A DNA stretch of 64,000 nt from positions 1 through 64,000 of the forward strand of contig CACLHW010000002.1 in the NCBI GenBank assembly GCA_902606835.1, written 5' to 3'. Of the stretch, positions 30,301 to 39,955 are shown piece by piece. Origin of the DNA: an uncultured Pelagibacteraceae bacterium (GTDB lineage Bacteria > Pseudomonadota > Alphaproteobacteria > Pelagibacterales > Pelagibacteraceae). Both the position numbers and the translations under genes were made by a program. Positions within the stretch are counted from its first letter, which is position 1; the number at the start of each line of letters is the position of its first letter. The notes beneath the pieces were generated by a model. That model did not search any database. It was given only the letters and a program-made list of their open reading frames with translations, and was not told where the DNA came from.

Positions 30301-30776
30301 TTTATATTATTAAACAGTAAAAAGATTTCATCTGTAAGATTTTTAAAAAATAATCTTCCAAACAAGCCATCAAATGATCCTGATAATAAAATAAGTCCTT
30401 TATAATTTTTTTCTATATCTTCTATTTTGCAATGTGGTTCTTCATCATTTTTTATTTCTAAAAAAGATTTTGAGGAAAGTTTTACTAAATTTTTATAACC
30501 AATCAGATCTTTAGCAAATAATGGTATTTTGCCCATATGATCTTTATACTTAATGTTTATTTGTGTACCAATTATTGGTTGCGTTTTTGATTTAGCCAAC
30601 GATTCAGAAAATTCTAAAGCGCCACACAAATTATTTGAATCACATAAACCAACTGCCTTTATTTTATTATCTTTACAGTAAGAAGCTAAATCAGCAGTTC
30701 TCAAAGCTCCTTCGCAAATTGAGTATTGTGTATGAATTTTTAAATGATTAAACTCTTTTTTAAGAACTTCGTTCAT
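27348..30776 (-). CDS. dnaE: DNA polymerase III subunit alpha
   Basis: PHP N-terminus, VGPGRGSGAGSLVAW, PDFDIDFCEEKRD, YRPGPMANIP, GFNKSHAAAYAMIAYQTAYLK. Confidence 0.97.
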   Translation of the reverse strand: MNEVLKKEFNHLKIHTQYSICEGALRTADLASYCKDNKIKAVGLCDSNNLCGALEFSESLAKSKTQPIIGTQINIKYKDHMGKIPLFAKDLIGYKNLVKLSSKSFLEIKNDEEPHCKIEDIEKNYKGLILLSGSFDGLFGRLFFKNLTDEIFLLFNNIKSIFKDNFYLEIQRHNDKGEKLFENFLLNASSKLEIPTIATHEVFYLDQDMFEAHDAYLCVGEKTYVNVKDRRKYSDQHYLKSSDEMYNLFKDLPDALKNNENFPLRISYRPTSSAPVLPNIQTSKIKNVDELLAKESMSGLKERLEDYVFPEKKEKNLSDIKKIYTERLNHEINIISKMKYSSYFLIVSDYIKWAKKNNIPVGPGRGSGAGSLVAWALSITDIDPIKFDLIFERFLNPDRISMPDFDIDFCEEKRDKVFKYLKEKYGKGVAHIITFGKLKARMAFRDIGRVLGLPYGYVDTLCKMIPFDPSRPLDLEKAIAQEPRIRKEEDKDPRVKKLVEISKKLENLNRNMATHAAGVVIPEENLAEFVPLYKDSSSNSLLPSTQFDMYASESAGLVKFDLLGLKTLTVINKTLTFLKEKNIKLDIRKIKLDDPEIFKLLSSGHTVGLFQLESAGMRDALVNMKPNKFEDIIALVALYRPGPMANIPIYNQCKHGDREPDYLHPKIKKILEPTYGVIIYQEQVMQIAQVLSGFTAGEADILRRAMGKKKRKELEKQKERFVNGAIKNGITKETAIFIFRKIEPFAEYGFNKSHAAAYAMIAYQTAYLKTYYPNEFIAASMSNELSNTDKLSEFFEELKRLKIEVKKPCINECFADFIPSEGTLYYALAAIKNVGHDAIFQLVEERKKNGKFTSISDFVNRVNPKNINKLQLEGLVKAGTFDNIFKNRKVLYNNIPNIIQNSKTIFDNKVQNQTSLFSEDTQKISYLMQDKDNLDWETNETLSKEFESVGFYISNHPLKNYEAILGQHKVKSFKEFENAVESEAFISGTLMSIKEKKTIKGNSFAIVKFSDLSKVYELFLFSEVLESNRKFLVEGKSFLLTVIKDKENQENRFRRINVRKIVSLDQVAQLKYENVEIQVSNLEEENLKKLNEIIKQEGNSKIHICIKEKDRNYLFELKGKRKFDYQTLKHLNKEHYIKKINL

Positions 30777-31452
30777 TTTTTTTTACTACATTACCATCTA
30801 AAATATTTAACTTATAGTCTGCTCTATTTGATAATTCTCTATTATGAGTTGCATATAATATTGCATGTTTTTTCGATTTAAGTTTTAAAAATAATGAAAA
30901 TATTTCATTTGCTGTTTTTCTATCTAAACTACCAGTTGGCTCATCTGCTAAAATTAATTGTGGTTCAGTAATCAATGCCCTCGCTATTGCAACTCTTTGT
31001 TGTTCTCCGCCTGATAATTCACTGGGGAAATGATTAATTCGATTTGATAAGTTTACTAAAGTTAAAATGTTTGTGGCCTTTTTTGAAGACTCTAACCATG
31101 AATATCCGTTGTTAACTAATGGGATAATTACATTTTCTAATGCTGTGAAATCGCTTAATAAATTATTTTGCTGATATATAATTGAAATTCCTTTCTTCCT
31201 AACAAAATCTCGTCCCTCGTCATTAGATTTGGAAAAGTTATTTTTGTTAAAGTAAACTTCACCTGTGGTAGGTTGATCAAGCAGAGCAATTATATGTAAC
31301 AAAGTAGATTTACCTGACCCTGAAGGTCCCGTTAAAGAAATTAACTCCCCGGCGTTAATTTTTAAATTAATATTTTTTAAAACAACAATATCTTTGTTTG
31401 CCCTGATATATTTTTTTGATATTTTAGATAGTCTAATAACTTCTTTATTCAT
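30760..31452 (-). CDS. lolD: Lipoprotein-releasing ABC transporter ATP-binding protein
   Basis: GPSGSGKST Walker A, LSGGEQQRVAIARAL signature, LILADEPTGSLD. Confidence 0.93.
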   Translation of the reverse strand: MNKEVIRLSKISKKYIRANKDIVVLKNINLKINAGELISLTGPSGSGKSTLLHIIALLDQPTTGEVYFNKNNFSKSNDEGRDFVRKKGISIIYQQNNLLSDFTALENVIIPLVNNGYSWLESSKKATNILTLVNLSNRINHFPSELSGGEQQRVAIARALITEPQLILADEPTGSLDRKTANEIFSLFLKLKSKKHAILYATHNRELSNRADYKLNILDGNVVKKNERSS

Positions 31453-32680
31453 ATTTTAAGGCCTCTATTGGATCAAGTTTTGCTGCAGATAATGAGGGAA
31501 AAATTGTAGCAAAAAAAGTAATTAACAATGAAAAAAATGAGATAACAAAAATATAACCTAAGTTAATCTCAGAAGGTATTTGGCTTAAAAAATATATTTC
31601 TTCTGGAAATAATTTAATATCAAAAATTGAAGTAATTAAAACTCTAATTTCTTCTACATAATAAGAAAACAAAACTCCAATGATTACGCCTGTTATAGTT
31701 GCTAACATACCTATTGAAAAACCTGTAAGAAAAAAAATTTTTGCGATAGATTTTTTACTAACACCTATAGTCCTTAATATAGCTATCTCTTTTGTTTTAT
31801 TTTTTACTAAAATTGTTAATCCTGAAATTATGTTAAACGCTGCTACTATTATAATTAAAGTTAAAATTATAAACATAACATTTCTTTCTACTTTAAGAGC
31901 GCCAAAAAAAGATTTGTTTAGATCTGCCCATGAATAAACATAATAATCATTAAATATTTTTTGTATTTCTTCTTTTATTGGTTCAACTTTACCTGGTTTT
32001 TTCAGAAATATTTCTAAATTTAAATCTTTATCAGTTAGTTCAAACAAAGAATTAGCATCTTTGAATGACATAAAAATAACATTTTGATCAAATTCGGCTA
32101 AACCTGTGCTGTATACCGATGAAATCATAAATTTTTCTTGTAAAGGAAGATTTCCAAATGGCGTTTGAAGGTTAGATGTAGACATTAAAGTAATTTCATC
32201 TCCAACTACTAAATTTAAAGATATAGCTAGCTCCTTGCCTATGGATATAGTTTTCTCTTTAAAGTTAGATAATGAGCCGTCTATAATACCATCTCTTATC
32301 AAAGAGATTTTATGAATATCATTTTCAAGATAAGATCTTACAAGTATTCCGGTTGTATATTCTTTATTAATTAAAATTCCCTGGCCACTAAAAGTAAATG
32401 TTGTTCGTGTTATATTCTCATTTAGGATATTAAGTTTACTTAAATCATTTTTTTCAATTTTTCTTTCATACGGTTTGACTATTATATGAGGATTAAAACC
32501 CAATATTTTGCTAATTAATTCAGCTCTAAACCCATCCATAACTGACATCACTATAATTAAAATAGCTACACCTAGAGCTATACCTGTAAAAGAAAATATG
32601 GAAATTACTTTTAAAAAACCTTCTTTTTTTTTAGGTCTTAAGTATCTAAATGCTATTGTTCGTTCAATTTTTGAAATCAA
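31445..32680 (-). CDS. lolC: Lipoprotein-releasing ABC transporter permease (LolC/LolE)
   Basis: IAFRYLRPKKKEGFLKVISIFSFTGIALGVAILIIVMSVMDGFR; C-terminal FtsX domain. Confidence 0.92.
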   Translation of the reverse strand: MISKIERTIAFRYLRPKKKEGFLKVISIFSFTGIALGVAILIIVMSVMDGFRAELISKILGFNPHIIVKPYERKIEKNDLSKLNILNENITRTTFTFSGQGILINKEYTTGILVRSYLENDIHKISLIRDGIIDGSLSNFKEKTISIGKELAISLNLVVGDEITLMSTSNLQTPFGNLPLQEKFMISSVYSTGLAEFDQNVIFMSFKDANSLFELTDKDLNLEIFLKKPGKVEPIKEEIQKIFNDYYVYSWADLNKSFFGALKVERNVMFIILTLIIIVAAFNIISGLTILVKNKTKEIAILRTIGVSKKSIAKIFFLTGFSIGMLATITGVIIGVLFSYYVEEIRVLITSIFDIKLFPEEIYFLSQIPSEINLGYIFVISFFSLLITFFATIFPSLSAAKLDPIEALKYE

Positions 32681-34005
32681 TTTAAATTTCTTTTTTTAAG
32701 TAATTTATCTTTAATTTCACTCAAAGATAAGGTTTCCGTTTTGCCATTAACTTCTTTAAATTCAAATTTATCATTAGTCGATTTTGTTCCTATAATTATT
32801 TGATAAGGAATTCCTATTAAATCAAATTTTTTAAATTTTGCTGATAAGTGTTCGTCTGTATCATCTATCAAAACATCTATGTTACTCTCTTTTAATGATT
32901 TGTATATTTTCTCAGCCTTTAATAAATTTGATTTATCATTTTTTTGTAAACTAGGGATTAAAGCAACATCAAAAGGTGAAACTGATTCTGGCCATTTCAT
33001 TATATTATTATTAAATTTAGCTTCAATAATAGCTCCAACTAGCCTTGAAACTCCAATTCCATAAGATCCCATTTTTACGTCGATCTTTTTTCCATCCTGT
33101 AAATCAACTGAACATTTTAGCGGCTTTGAATATTTGTCTCCAAAATAAAAAATATGGCCTACCTCTATTCCTTTTGTCATTAATTGATTTTCTTTCTTTA
33201 CTTTTTTTTCAAAATCTTCTTTTCTAAATTTATCATCAGTAACAGCATAGTATTCATCATATTTTTTTCTTAAATCTTTAATTGATTTTTCAGAATCATT
33301 ATGACTTGTAATATCAATATCAAATATTCTTTTGTCAGAATAAATTTTACTCTCTCCCGTATCAGCTAAAATTACAAACTCGTGCGAAAGATCTCCTCCA
33401 ATTGGTCCGGTTTCAGCTGCCATTGGGATTGCTGTTAACCCCAGTCTTTTAAATGTATTTAAATAAGCAAAAAACATTTTATTATATGATATTTTTGCTT
33501 TTTCATCGCTCAAATCAAAAGAGTAGGCATCTTTCATAAAAAATTCTTTACATCTCATAACACCAAATCTTGGTCTAAGTTCGTCACGAAATTTCCATTG
33601 TATATGATATAATATTTGAGGCAGTGACTTGTAAGATTTTATACTAGCTCTAAAAATTTCAGTTATTAGTTCTTCGTTAGTGGGTCCATAAAGCAATTCT
33701 TTTCCTTGGCGGTCTTTTATTCTTAACATTTCTTCACCATAATCTTCATATCTTCCACTTTCTTTCCATATTTCTGCTGATTGTATAGTTGGCATCAATA
33801 ATTCTTGGGCACCTATCTTGTCTTGTTCTTCTCTAACAATTTGTTCTATTTTTTTCATAATTTTAAATCCAAGCGGAAGCCATGAATAGATTCCTGTAGA
33901 TGATTGCTTGATCATCCCGGCTCTAAGCATTAACTGATGAGATTTTATCTTAGCCTCTGAAGGTGTTTCTTTTAACAGTGGTATAAATAGTTTTGAAATA
34001 TGCAT
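32677..34005 (-). CDS. proS: Prolyl-tRNA synthetase, short alphaproteobacterial form
   Basis: LLKETPSEAKIKSHQLMLRAGMIKQSSTGIYSWLPLG, GPTNEELITEIFR; 442 aa without a large editing insertion. Confidence 0.96.
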   Translation of the reverse strand: MHISKLFIPLLKETPSEAKIKSHQLMLRAGMIKQSSTGIYSWLPLGFKIMKKIEQIVREEQDKIGAQELLMPTIQSAEIWKESGRYEDYGEEMLRIKDRQGKELLYGPTNEELITEIFRASIKSYKSLPQILYHIQWKFRDELRPRFGVMRCKEFFMKDAYSFDLSDEKAKISYNKMFFAYLNTFKRLGLTAIPMAAETGPIGGDLSHEFVILADTGESKIYSDKRIFDIDITSHNDSEKSIKDLRKKYDEYYAVTDDKFRKEDFEKKVKKENQLMTKGIEVGHIFYFGDKYSKPLKCSVDLQDGKKIDVKMGSYGIGVSRLVGAIIEAKFNNNIMKWPESVSPFDVALIPSLQKNDKSNLLKAEKIYKSLKESNIDVLIDDTDEHLSAKFKKFDLIGIPYQIIIGTKSTNDKFEFKEVNGKTETLSLSEIKDKLLKKRNLN

Positions 34006-34012
34006 ATTTATT

Positions 34013-35677
34013 TTAAATTTTTACTAAATTTACGTTTGTGTATGGCCTTTTTCCAGTTTTTTCTTTTACAGTTTTTCTACAATTGGTTTTTAATGCATCT
34101 ATTAAATTTTGTTCTTGGTTTGGGTTTTTTAAAGAAAATGTTTTACATACATCTTGAATTTTATCTTCTAAATCAAAAATAAAATCACTATTTTCTCCAT
34201 TATTAGGAATGCCTTTAAAAGAAATAATTGGTTTTTTTACTATTGTGCCAATATCATTCACAATTATTGTAATTTCTAAAAATCCGTTATGAGATAAATT
34301 TCTTCTATCTTTAATTGATTGAGATTCTTCTCCAACTCCAATATTACCATCCACATAAATTCTGCCAGAAGGTGCTTTGTCGATTATTTGTGGTTTTTCA
34401 CCTGGATACAATTGCACTATATCTCCATTTTCTACTTTAACAGGATACGGAACCTGCATCTCTTTTGCAAAATTAATGTGCTCCAGCATATGTCTATGTT
34501 CACCGTGTACAGGAATAATAGATTTTGGTTTAATCCAATTATACATGTCCTTTAAATCATCTCTATTAGGATGGCCTGATACATGTACAAATTCACTTTC
34601 TTCTGAAATGACATCAATACCATTTTTAACCAATTGATTATGTAATTTATATAACTTTTTCTCATTACCAGGTATAATTTTAGATGAAAAAATTACTGTA
34701 TCACCTGATTCAATAAAAACATCTGGGTGTATATAATTCGAAATACGCATCATTGCACCACTTGGTTCTCCCTGACTTCCGGTGCAGAGATAAACAATTT
34801 TATTTTTTGAAATTTTTTTTGCTTCCCGAGGATCGATTGGTTCAATTAGATTATTTAGATAGCCACATTGTCTAGCAGCTTTATAAATTCTATGCATAGA
34901 TCTACCTACTAATGATATTTTTCTTCCTATTTTTTCAGCACAATAAAAAATACTTTCCATTCTTGCGACATTTGAAGCAAAGGACGTTACTATTATTCTT
35001 TTTTGTTTATTTTCCATTATTTTTAATAAGCTATTTCTAACATCTAGCTCAGAACCAGCCCTACCAGGACTAAATACATTAGTTGAATCACAAATCATTG
35101 CTAATACTCCTTGTTCACCGATCTGTTTCAATTTTTTTTGATTTATTGCTTCACCAATTAAAGGGTTAGGATCAATTTTCCAATCACCCGTGTGCAAAAC
35201 AGTACCGACTGGAGTTTCTATTTTTAAACCATTAGGTTCTAGTATTGAATGTGTGAGAGTTACAAATTCAATTTTGAAAGGTCCCAATTCCACTTTCCCA
35301 TTTAATTCAACAATTTTTAATTTATTCCCTATATCAATTTTTTTTTCCTTAAATTTTTCTTGAATTAAAACACTTGTGAAAGGAGTAGCATAAATATTAC
35401 AAAGTAGCTTTGGCCATATATGTGCAATAGCTCCTATATGATCTTCATGAGCATGTGTAAGCACTAATCCAATTAAATCATTTTTTTTATCAACTATAAA
35501 CCCAGGATCAGGATAAATTAAATCTATACCTGGAATAGTATCATCTGCAAATGTAACTCCAATATCAACTATAATCCATTTTCTATTTTCAGGTTTACCA
35601 TAGGCAAATAAGTTCATGTTCATTCCTATTTCACCAGAACCTCCTAATGGACAAAAAATAAATTCTTCTTTTTTCAT
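34013..35677 (-). CDS. rnj: Ribonuclease J (metallo-beta-lactamase/beta-CASP)
   Basis: PLGGSGEIGMNMNLF, LTHAHEDHIGAI, SGHPNRDDLKDMY. Confidence 0.95.
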   Translation of the reverse strand: MKKEEFIFCPLGGSGEIGMNMNLFAYGKPENRKWIIVDIGVTFADDTIPGIDLIYPDPGFIVDKKNDLIGLVLTHAHEDHIGAIAHIWPKLLCNIYATPFTSVLIQEKFKEKKIDIGNKLKIVELNGKVELGPFKIEFVTLTHSILEPNGLKIETPVGTVLHTGDWKIDPNPLIGEAINQKKLKQIGEQGVLAMICDSTNVFSPGRAGSELDVRNSLLKIMENKQKRIIVTSFASNVARMESIFYCAEKIGRKISLVGRSMHRIYKAARQCGYLNNLIEPIDPREAKKISKNKIVYLCTGSQGEPSGAMMRISNYIHPDVFIESGDTVIFSSKIIPGNEKKLYKLHNQLVKNGIDVISEESEFVHVSGHPNRDDLKDMYNWIKPKSIIPVHGEHRHMLEHINFAKEMQVPYPVKVENGDIVQLYPGEKPQIIDKAPSGRIYVDGNIGVGEESQSIKDRRNLSHNGFLEITIIVNDIGTIVKKPIISFKGIPNNGENSDFIFDLEDKIQDVCKTFSLKNPNQEQNLIDALKTNCRKTVKEKTGKRPYTNVNLVKI

Positions 35678-36453
35678 TTAATTAAATATCTTTGATTTTT
35701 TTTAAAAATTTCAATTATACCTTTTATTGTAATATTCTTATCTATCTTAAAAGACCTCATAATAGTAGTTTTAAATAAGTCAGCATAACCGCCTGTAAAA
35801 ATAATTTTATATTTTTTTGAAGTTTCTTTCTCAATTTTAGAAATAATATTATTTATTAAGCCAGTATAGCCCCAGAAAAAACCTGAACGTAAAGCTTCTA
35901 TCGTATTTTTTCCTACAATTTTTTTCGGTTTTTTCAATGAAAAAACAGGTATTTGATCTGCTGACTTTACTAAACTATTTAACGAAAGGCTAACTCCAGG
36001 AGCTATTATTCCCCCATTATAAATTCCTTCCTTTGTAATAACATCAAAAGTTGTAGCTGTACCAAAGTCTAAAACAATACAATTAGATTTATAAATTTTA
36101 AATACTCCTACAGCATTTGCTATTCTATCAGATCCAACTTGTTTTTTATTTTTTATATTAATTTTTATTACTTTATTTATCTTGTTTTCTTTAATTTCTC
36201 TCAATTTAATTTTATAAAATTTTTTTAGGAAATTTTTTATTATATATTTGTATTTTGGAACTACGCTAGAAAATAAGGCAACTCTTTTAATGGGATGCTT
36301 TTTAATCATTTTTTTTAAAATTTTTTTTAAAAAAATATTTGATAAAATTTTTTTACTTTTAAAATATATTAATTTCTTTATTTTGAATGATTTATATTCA
36401 ATCAAACATAATTTTGTACTTGTATTGCCTATATCTCCAATTAAAATATTCAT
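35674..36453 (-). CDS. coaX: Type III pantothenate kinase
   Basis: IGDIGNTSTKLCL, VLDFGTATTFDVI, GGIIAPGVSLSLNSL. Confidence 0.93.
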   Translation of the reverse strand: MNILIGDIGNTSTKLCLIEYKSFKIKKLIYFKSKKILSNIFLKKILKKMIKKHPIKRVALFSSVVPKYKYIIKNFLKKFYKIKLREIKENKINKVIKINIKNKKQVGSDRIANAVGVFKIYKSNCIVLDFGTATTFDVITKEGIYNGGIIAPGVSLSLNSLVKSADQIPVFSLKKPKKIVGKNTIEALRSGFFWGYTGLINNIISKIEKETSKKYKIIFTGGYADLFKTTIMRSFKIDKNITIKGIIEIFKKNQRYLIK

Positions 36454-36458
36454 ATGTT

Positions 36459-37040
36459 TTATTTTATTGACATTAGTTCAATTTTATTTTTATAGCTTTT
36501 AAAATTGTATGTTTCTAAATTATTAAAAAAATTTTCGTAAGCATTAACTAGTTGACTTATTAATTCCTTTACTTCTAATTTTTTATCAGTTTCATGTAAA
36601 ATACTTGTGGTTTTATAAAAATTATTAACTTTAGGATTCGAGATTATATTAACTCCTATTCCTATTATCAAAAATTTATTACTATCATGTGAAATTACTT
36701 CTTGTAAAATCCCACAGATTTTTTTTTTATTCATGAATATATCGTTTGGGTACTTAAATGATATTTCTTTATTACAATTTTTTTTAATTACTTCGGAAAT
36801 AATAACTGGATTAACCATGGAAAACTCATTAAATGGTGGATATTTAGTTCTCAACTGAAAAAAAATTGTTCCAAATAAATTTCCTAATTCTGAAATCCAT
36901 TCTCTACCTTTAGATCCTCTTCCTTTGGTTTGCAAATCCGCGTATATACATCCAGATAATTTTTTTTTTTCTTTAATTAAATTGACTGCAATATCATTTG
37001 TGCTTGTTACGCTTTTAAACTTTAAAATTTCAAATTTCAT
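36459..37040 (-). CDS. birA: Biotin-[acetyl-CoA-carboxylase] ligase (short BirA)
   Basis: SVTSTNDIA, QTKGRGSKGREWISELGNLFGTI, FKYPNDIFMNKKKICGIL. Confidence 0.92.
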   Translation of the reverse strand: MKFEILKFKSVTSTNDIAVNLIKEKKKLSGCIYADLQTKGRGSKGREWISELGNLFGTIFFQLRTKYPPFNEFSMVNPVIISEVIKKNCNKEISFKYPNDIFMNKKKICGILQEVISHDSNKFLIIGIGVNIISNPKVNNFYKTTSILHETDKKLEVKELISQLVNAYENFFNNLETYNFKSYKNKIELMSIK

Positions 37041-38452
37041 TAGTAAATTATAATTGCAGAGACCGCGTTGGTTAGTATTGATGGATAAATAAAATATATC
37101 AAAACTAGTATGCTGGATAAAATTAACGAACTTTTAAGACCCCAATCATAACTTGTATCAAAAGGTTTTTTAGATTTGTCAAAATATATTATTTTTATAA
37201 TTCGTAAATAATAAAAAGCTGATATGACTGTTGTGATAAGTCCAATAATTGCCAGCGCATACATTTCTGCCTCTATAACTGACATAAATATATAAAACTT
37301 AGCAAAAAAACCTGCTAATGGAGGTATCCCAGCCAAGGAAAAAAGTATAATCAAAAAACTAAAAGCCAACATAGGATGATTCTTGGATAAGCCAGATAAA
37401 TCATTAATATTCTCATAAAAAACATTTTCTCTTTTCATCATGAAAATGCAGCTAAATGCCCCGAGGTTCATTGCTAAATAAATAGTTAAGTAAATAATTG
37501 TGCTTTGAATCCCCTGATTTGTGCCTACCGCTAAACCTGCCAAAGCATAACCCATATGTCCTATAGTGCTATACGCCATCAACCTCTTAATATTAGTTTG
37601 TCCTATTGCAGCAACTGCTCCTAAAATCATTGAGGCTATAGATAAAAACAAAATTATTATTTGCCACTGGTCAATTAAATTTACAAAAGGCACATACATA
37701 AATCTTATAAAAACAGTAATAGCGGCAATTTTAGGAATTAATGCAAAAAAACTAGTAACTGAAGTTGGCGCTCCTTCATATACATCGGGTGTCCACATGT
37801 GGAAAGGAACAAGAGAAACTTTAAAAGCTAAACCAACAATAATAAAAACAATTCCGAAGACAGCACCTACTTGCGCTTCTTTAAGATTTGCAGCAATAAC
37901 CTCAAAGTTTGTAGATCCTGTAAATCCATATATTAATGAAGAACCATAAAGTAAAAGTCCAGAAGCAAGTGCACTTAAAACAAAATATTTTAAACCCGCT
38001 TCATTTGATTTTGCATCTTCTCTGTTAAATGCTGCCAAAATATATAAACTTAATGATTGCAATTCTAAACCAAGATAAAAAATTATTAAATCATATGAGC
38101 TGATCATTAAAAACATACCAAGAGTTGATGTTAAAATAATTATGGGATATTCCATTTTATCTATATTTGTATTTTTAACGTAATCTCTAGATGCCAATAG
38201 AACAAAAAAGCAAAATATTAAAGTTAGAACTTTCATAAAAATTGACAAATTATCTATTATATAGCTTCCATTAAAAATTTTAATTGTTGTATCGGATTGA
38301 TTTAATATTAGTGCAATTAAAAGAATTAAACTTAATATTGAAAATAAATTTACTATTTTGGAACCTTTTTTTACAAACACTCCTACCATTAATAAAGACA
38401 TAATTGCTAAAGATAAAAATAGTTCTGGTAATATATATATTATTGTCTGCAT
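37040..38452 (-). CDS. nuoN: NADH-quinone oxidoreductase subunit N
   Basis: Antiporter-like multi-TM protein, FHMWTPDVYEGAPTSVTSF; operon position. Confidence 0.95.
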   Translation of the reverse strand: MQTIIYILPELFLSLAIMSLLMVGVFVKKGSKIVNLFSILSLILLIALILNQSDTTIKIFNGSYIIDNLSIFMKVLTLIFCFFVLLASRDYVKNTNIDKMEYPIIILTSTLGMFLMISSYDLIIFYLGLELQSLSLYILAAFNREDAKSNEAGLKYFVLSALASGLLLYGSSLIYGFTGSTNFEVIAANLKEAQVGAVFGIVFIIVGLAFKVSLVPFHMWTPDVYEGAPTSVTSFFALIPKIAAITVFIRFMYVPFVNLIDQWQIIILFLSIASMILGAVAAIGQTNIKRLMAYSTIGHMGYALAGLAVGTNQGIQSTIIYLTIYLAMNLGAFSCIFMMKRENVFYENINDLSGLSKNHPMLAFSFLIILFSLAGIPPLAGFFAKFYIFMSVIEAEMYALAIIGLITTVISAFYYLRIIKIIYFDKSKKPFDTSYDWGLKSSLILSSILVLIYFIYPSILTNAVSAIIIY

Positions 38453-39955
38453 TTAATTGTTTTTGAGAGCTAAATGAAAATTTAAATTATCTTGATAATT
38501 AGTAATTAGATTATTTACTGAAATATTAACTGTTTCAAATAATGGTTCGGGATATACGCCAAAAAAAAGAATTAAAAAGGCTAGCGAAGCAAAAACATAA
38601 ATTTCTGTTGTATTTAAATCTTTCATCTCTTTAATTTCTGCACTTGCTAATTTACCAAAAATTACCCTACGATATAACCAAAGCATATAAGCGGCCGCTA
38701 ATATGACTCCTAAACTCGCTAAAATAGCTACCAAAACATTAATTTGAAATATACCAACCAATACTAAAAACTCTCCCACAAAACCACTTGTTCCAGGTAA
38801 TCCCAAAGCTGCTAAAGTAAAAATCATAAATACTAGAGCATATTTTGGCATTATATTGACTAGACCCCCATAAGATGAAATCATTCGTGAGTGATATCTG
38901 TCATAAACAACCCCGACGCACAAAAATAACGCCGCTGATATTAGACCATGACTTATCATCTGAATTATACTTCCTTCTAATCCTTGCTTGGTTAATGAAA
39001 AAATACCTATTGTAACAAATCCCATATGAGCAACAGAGGAATAAGCAATTAATTTTTTCATATCATCCTGCATAAGAGCTACTAGCGATGTGTAAATTAT
39101 TGCTACAATGCTTAATGTAAAAATAAGTGGTGCAAAATAGTCTGATGCTACAGGGAATAAGCCTAATGAAAAGCGAATAAAACCATATCCCGCCATCTTT
39201 AAAAGTATTGCGGCTAATATAACTGATCCTGCCGTAGGTGCTTCTACATGTGCATCAGGCAACCATGTATGAACAGGCCACATAGGCAATTTAACAGCAA
39301 ATGAACTAAAAAAAGCTAACCAAAGTAAATATTGATATTCTTGAATAATTTTTGAATCCAATAATTTAATTACATCAGTTGTTCCCGTAATCCAATAAAT
39401 AGAGATAATTGCAATTAACATTAATACTGAACCAAGTAACGTAAACAAGAAAAATTTAAAGGCCGAATACACTCTTTTAGGTCCGCCCCAAATACCAATA
39501 ATCAAAAACATCGGTATAAGCCCACCTTCAAAAAATAAATAAAAAATTACAAGATCTAGTGAACAAAATACTCCTAGCATTAAAGTTTCCATTACAAGTA
39601 TTGCAATTAAGAATTCTTTTAACTTAAATTTAATGCTTTGAATTCCAGAGAAAATACATATGGGTGCTATAAAGGTAGTTAACAATATAAATAAAATAGA
39701 AATGCCATCTATCCCTAATTGAAAATTTATAAATCCTTCCATCCATATTTTTTTTTCAACAAATTGAAAATTTGAAGTTGTCATATCAAAAGAAAACCAA
39801 AGAAAAACTGAAAGTAAAAAATTTGTTAATGAAGAAAAAATTGCAACATATTTAGAATTTTTTTCAACATTTTTTTGCGAACCTCTAGTAATAAAAATAA
39901 AAAGAGCGCCTATTAAAGGAATAAATATTATTGCGGATAAAATAGGAAAATTCAT
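38453..39955 (-). CDS. nuoM: NADH-quinone oxidoreductase subunit M
   Basis: MWPVHTWLPDAHVEAPTAGSV, multi-TM; operon position. Confidence 0.96.
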   Translation of the reverse strand: MNFPILSAIIFIPLIGALFIFITRGSQKNVEKNSKYVAIFSSLTNFLLSVFLWFSFDMTTSNFQFVEKKIWMEGFINFQLGIDGISILFILLTTFIAPICIFSGIQSIKFKLKEFLIAILVMETLMLGVFCSLDLVIFYLFFEGGLIPMFLIIGIWGGPKRVYSAFKFFLFTLLGSVLMLIAIISIYWITGTTDVIKLLDSKIIQEYQYLLWLAFFSSFAVKLPMWPVHTWLPDAHVEAPTAGSVILAAILLKMAGYGFIRFSLGLFPVASDYFAPLIFTLSIVAIIYTSLVALMQDDMKKLIAYSSVAHMGFVTIGIFSLTKQGLEGSIIQMISHGLISAALFLCVGVVYDRYHSRMISSYGGLVNIMPKYALVFMIFTLAALGLPGTSGFVGEFLVLVGIFQINVLVAILASLGVILAAAYMLWLYRRVIFGKLASAEIKEMKDLNTTEIYVFASLAFLILFFGVYPEPLFETVNISVNNLITNYQDNLNFHLALKNN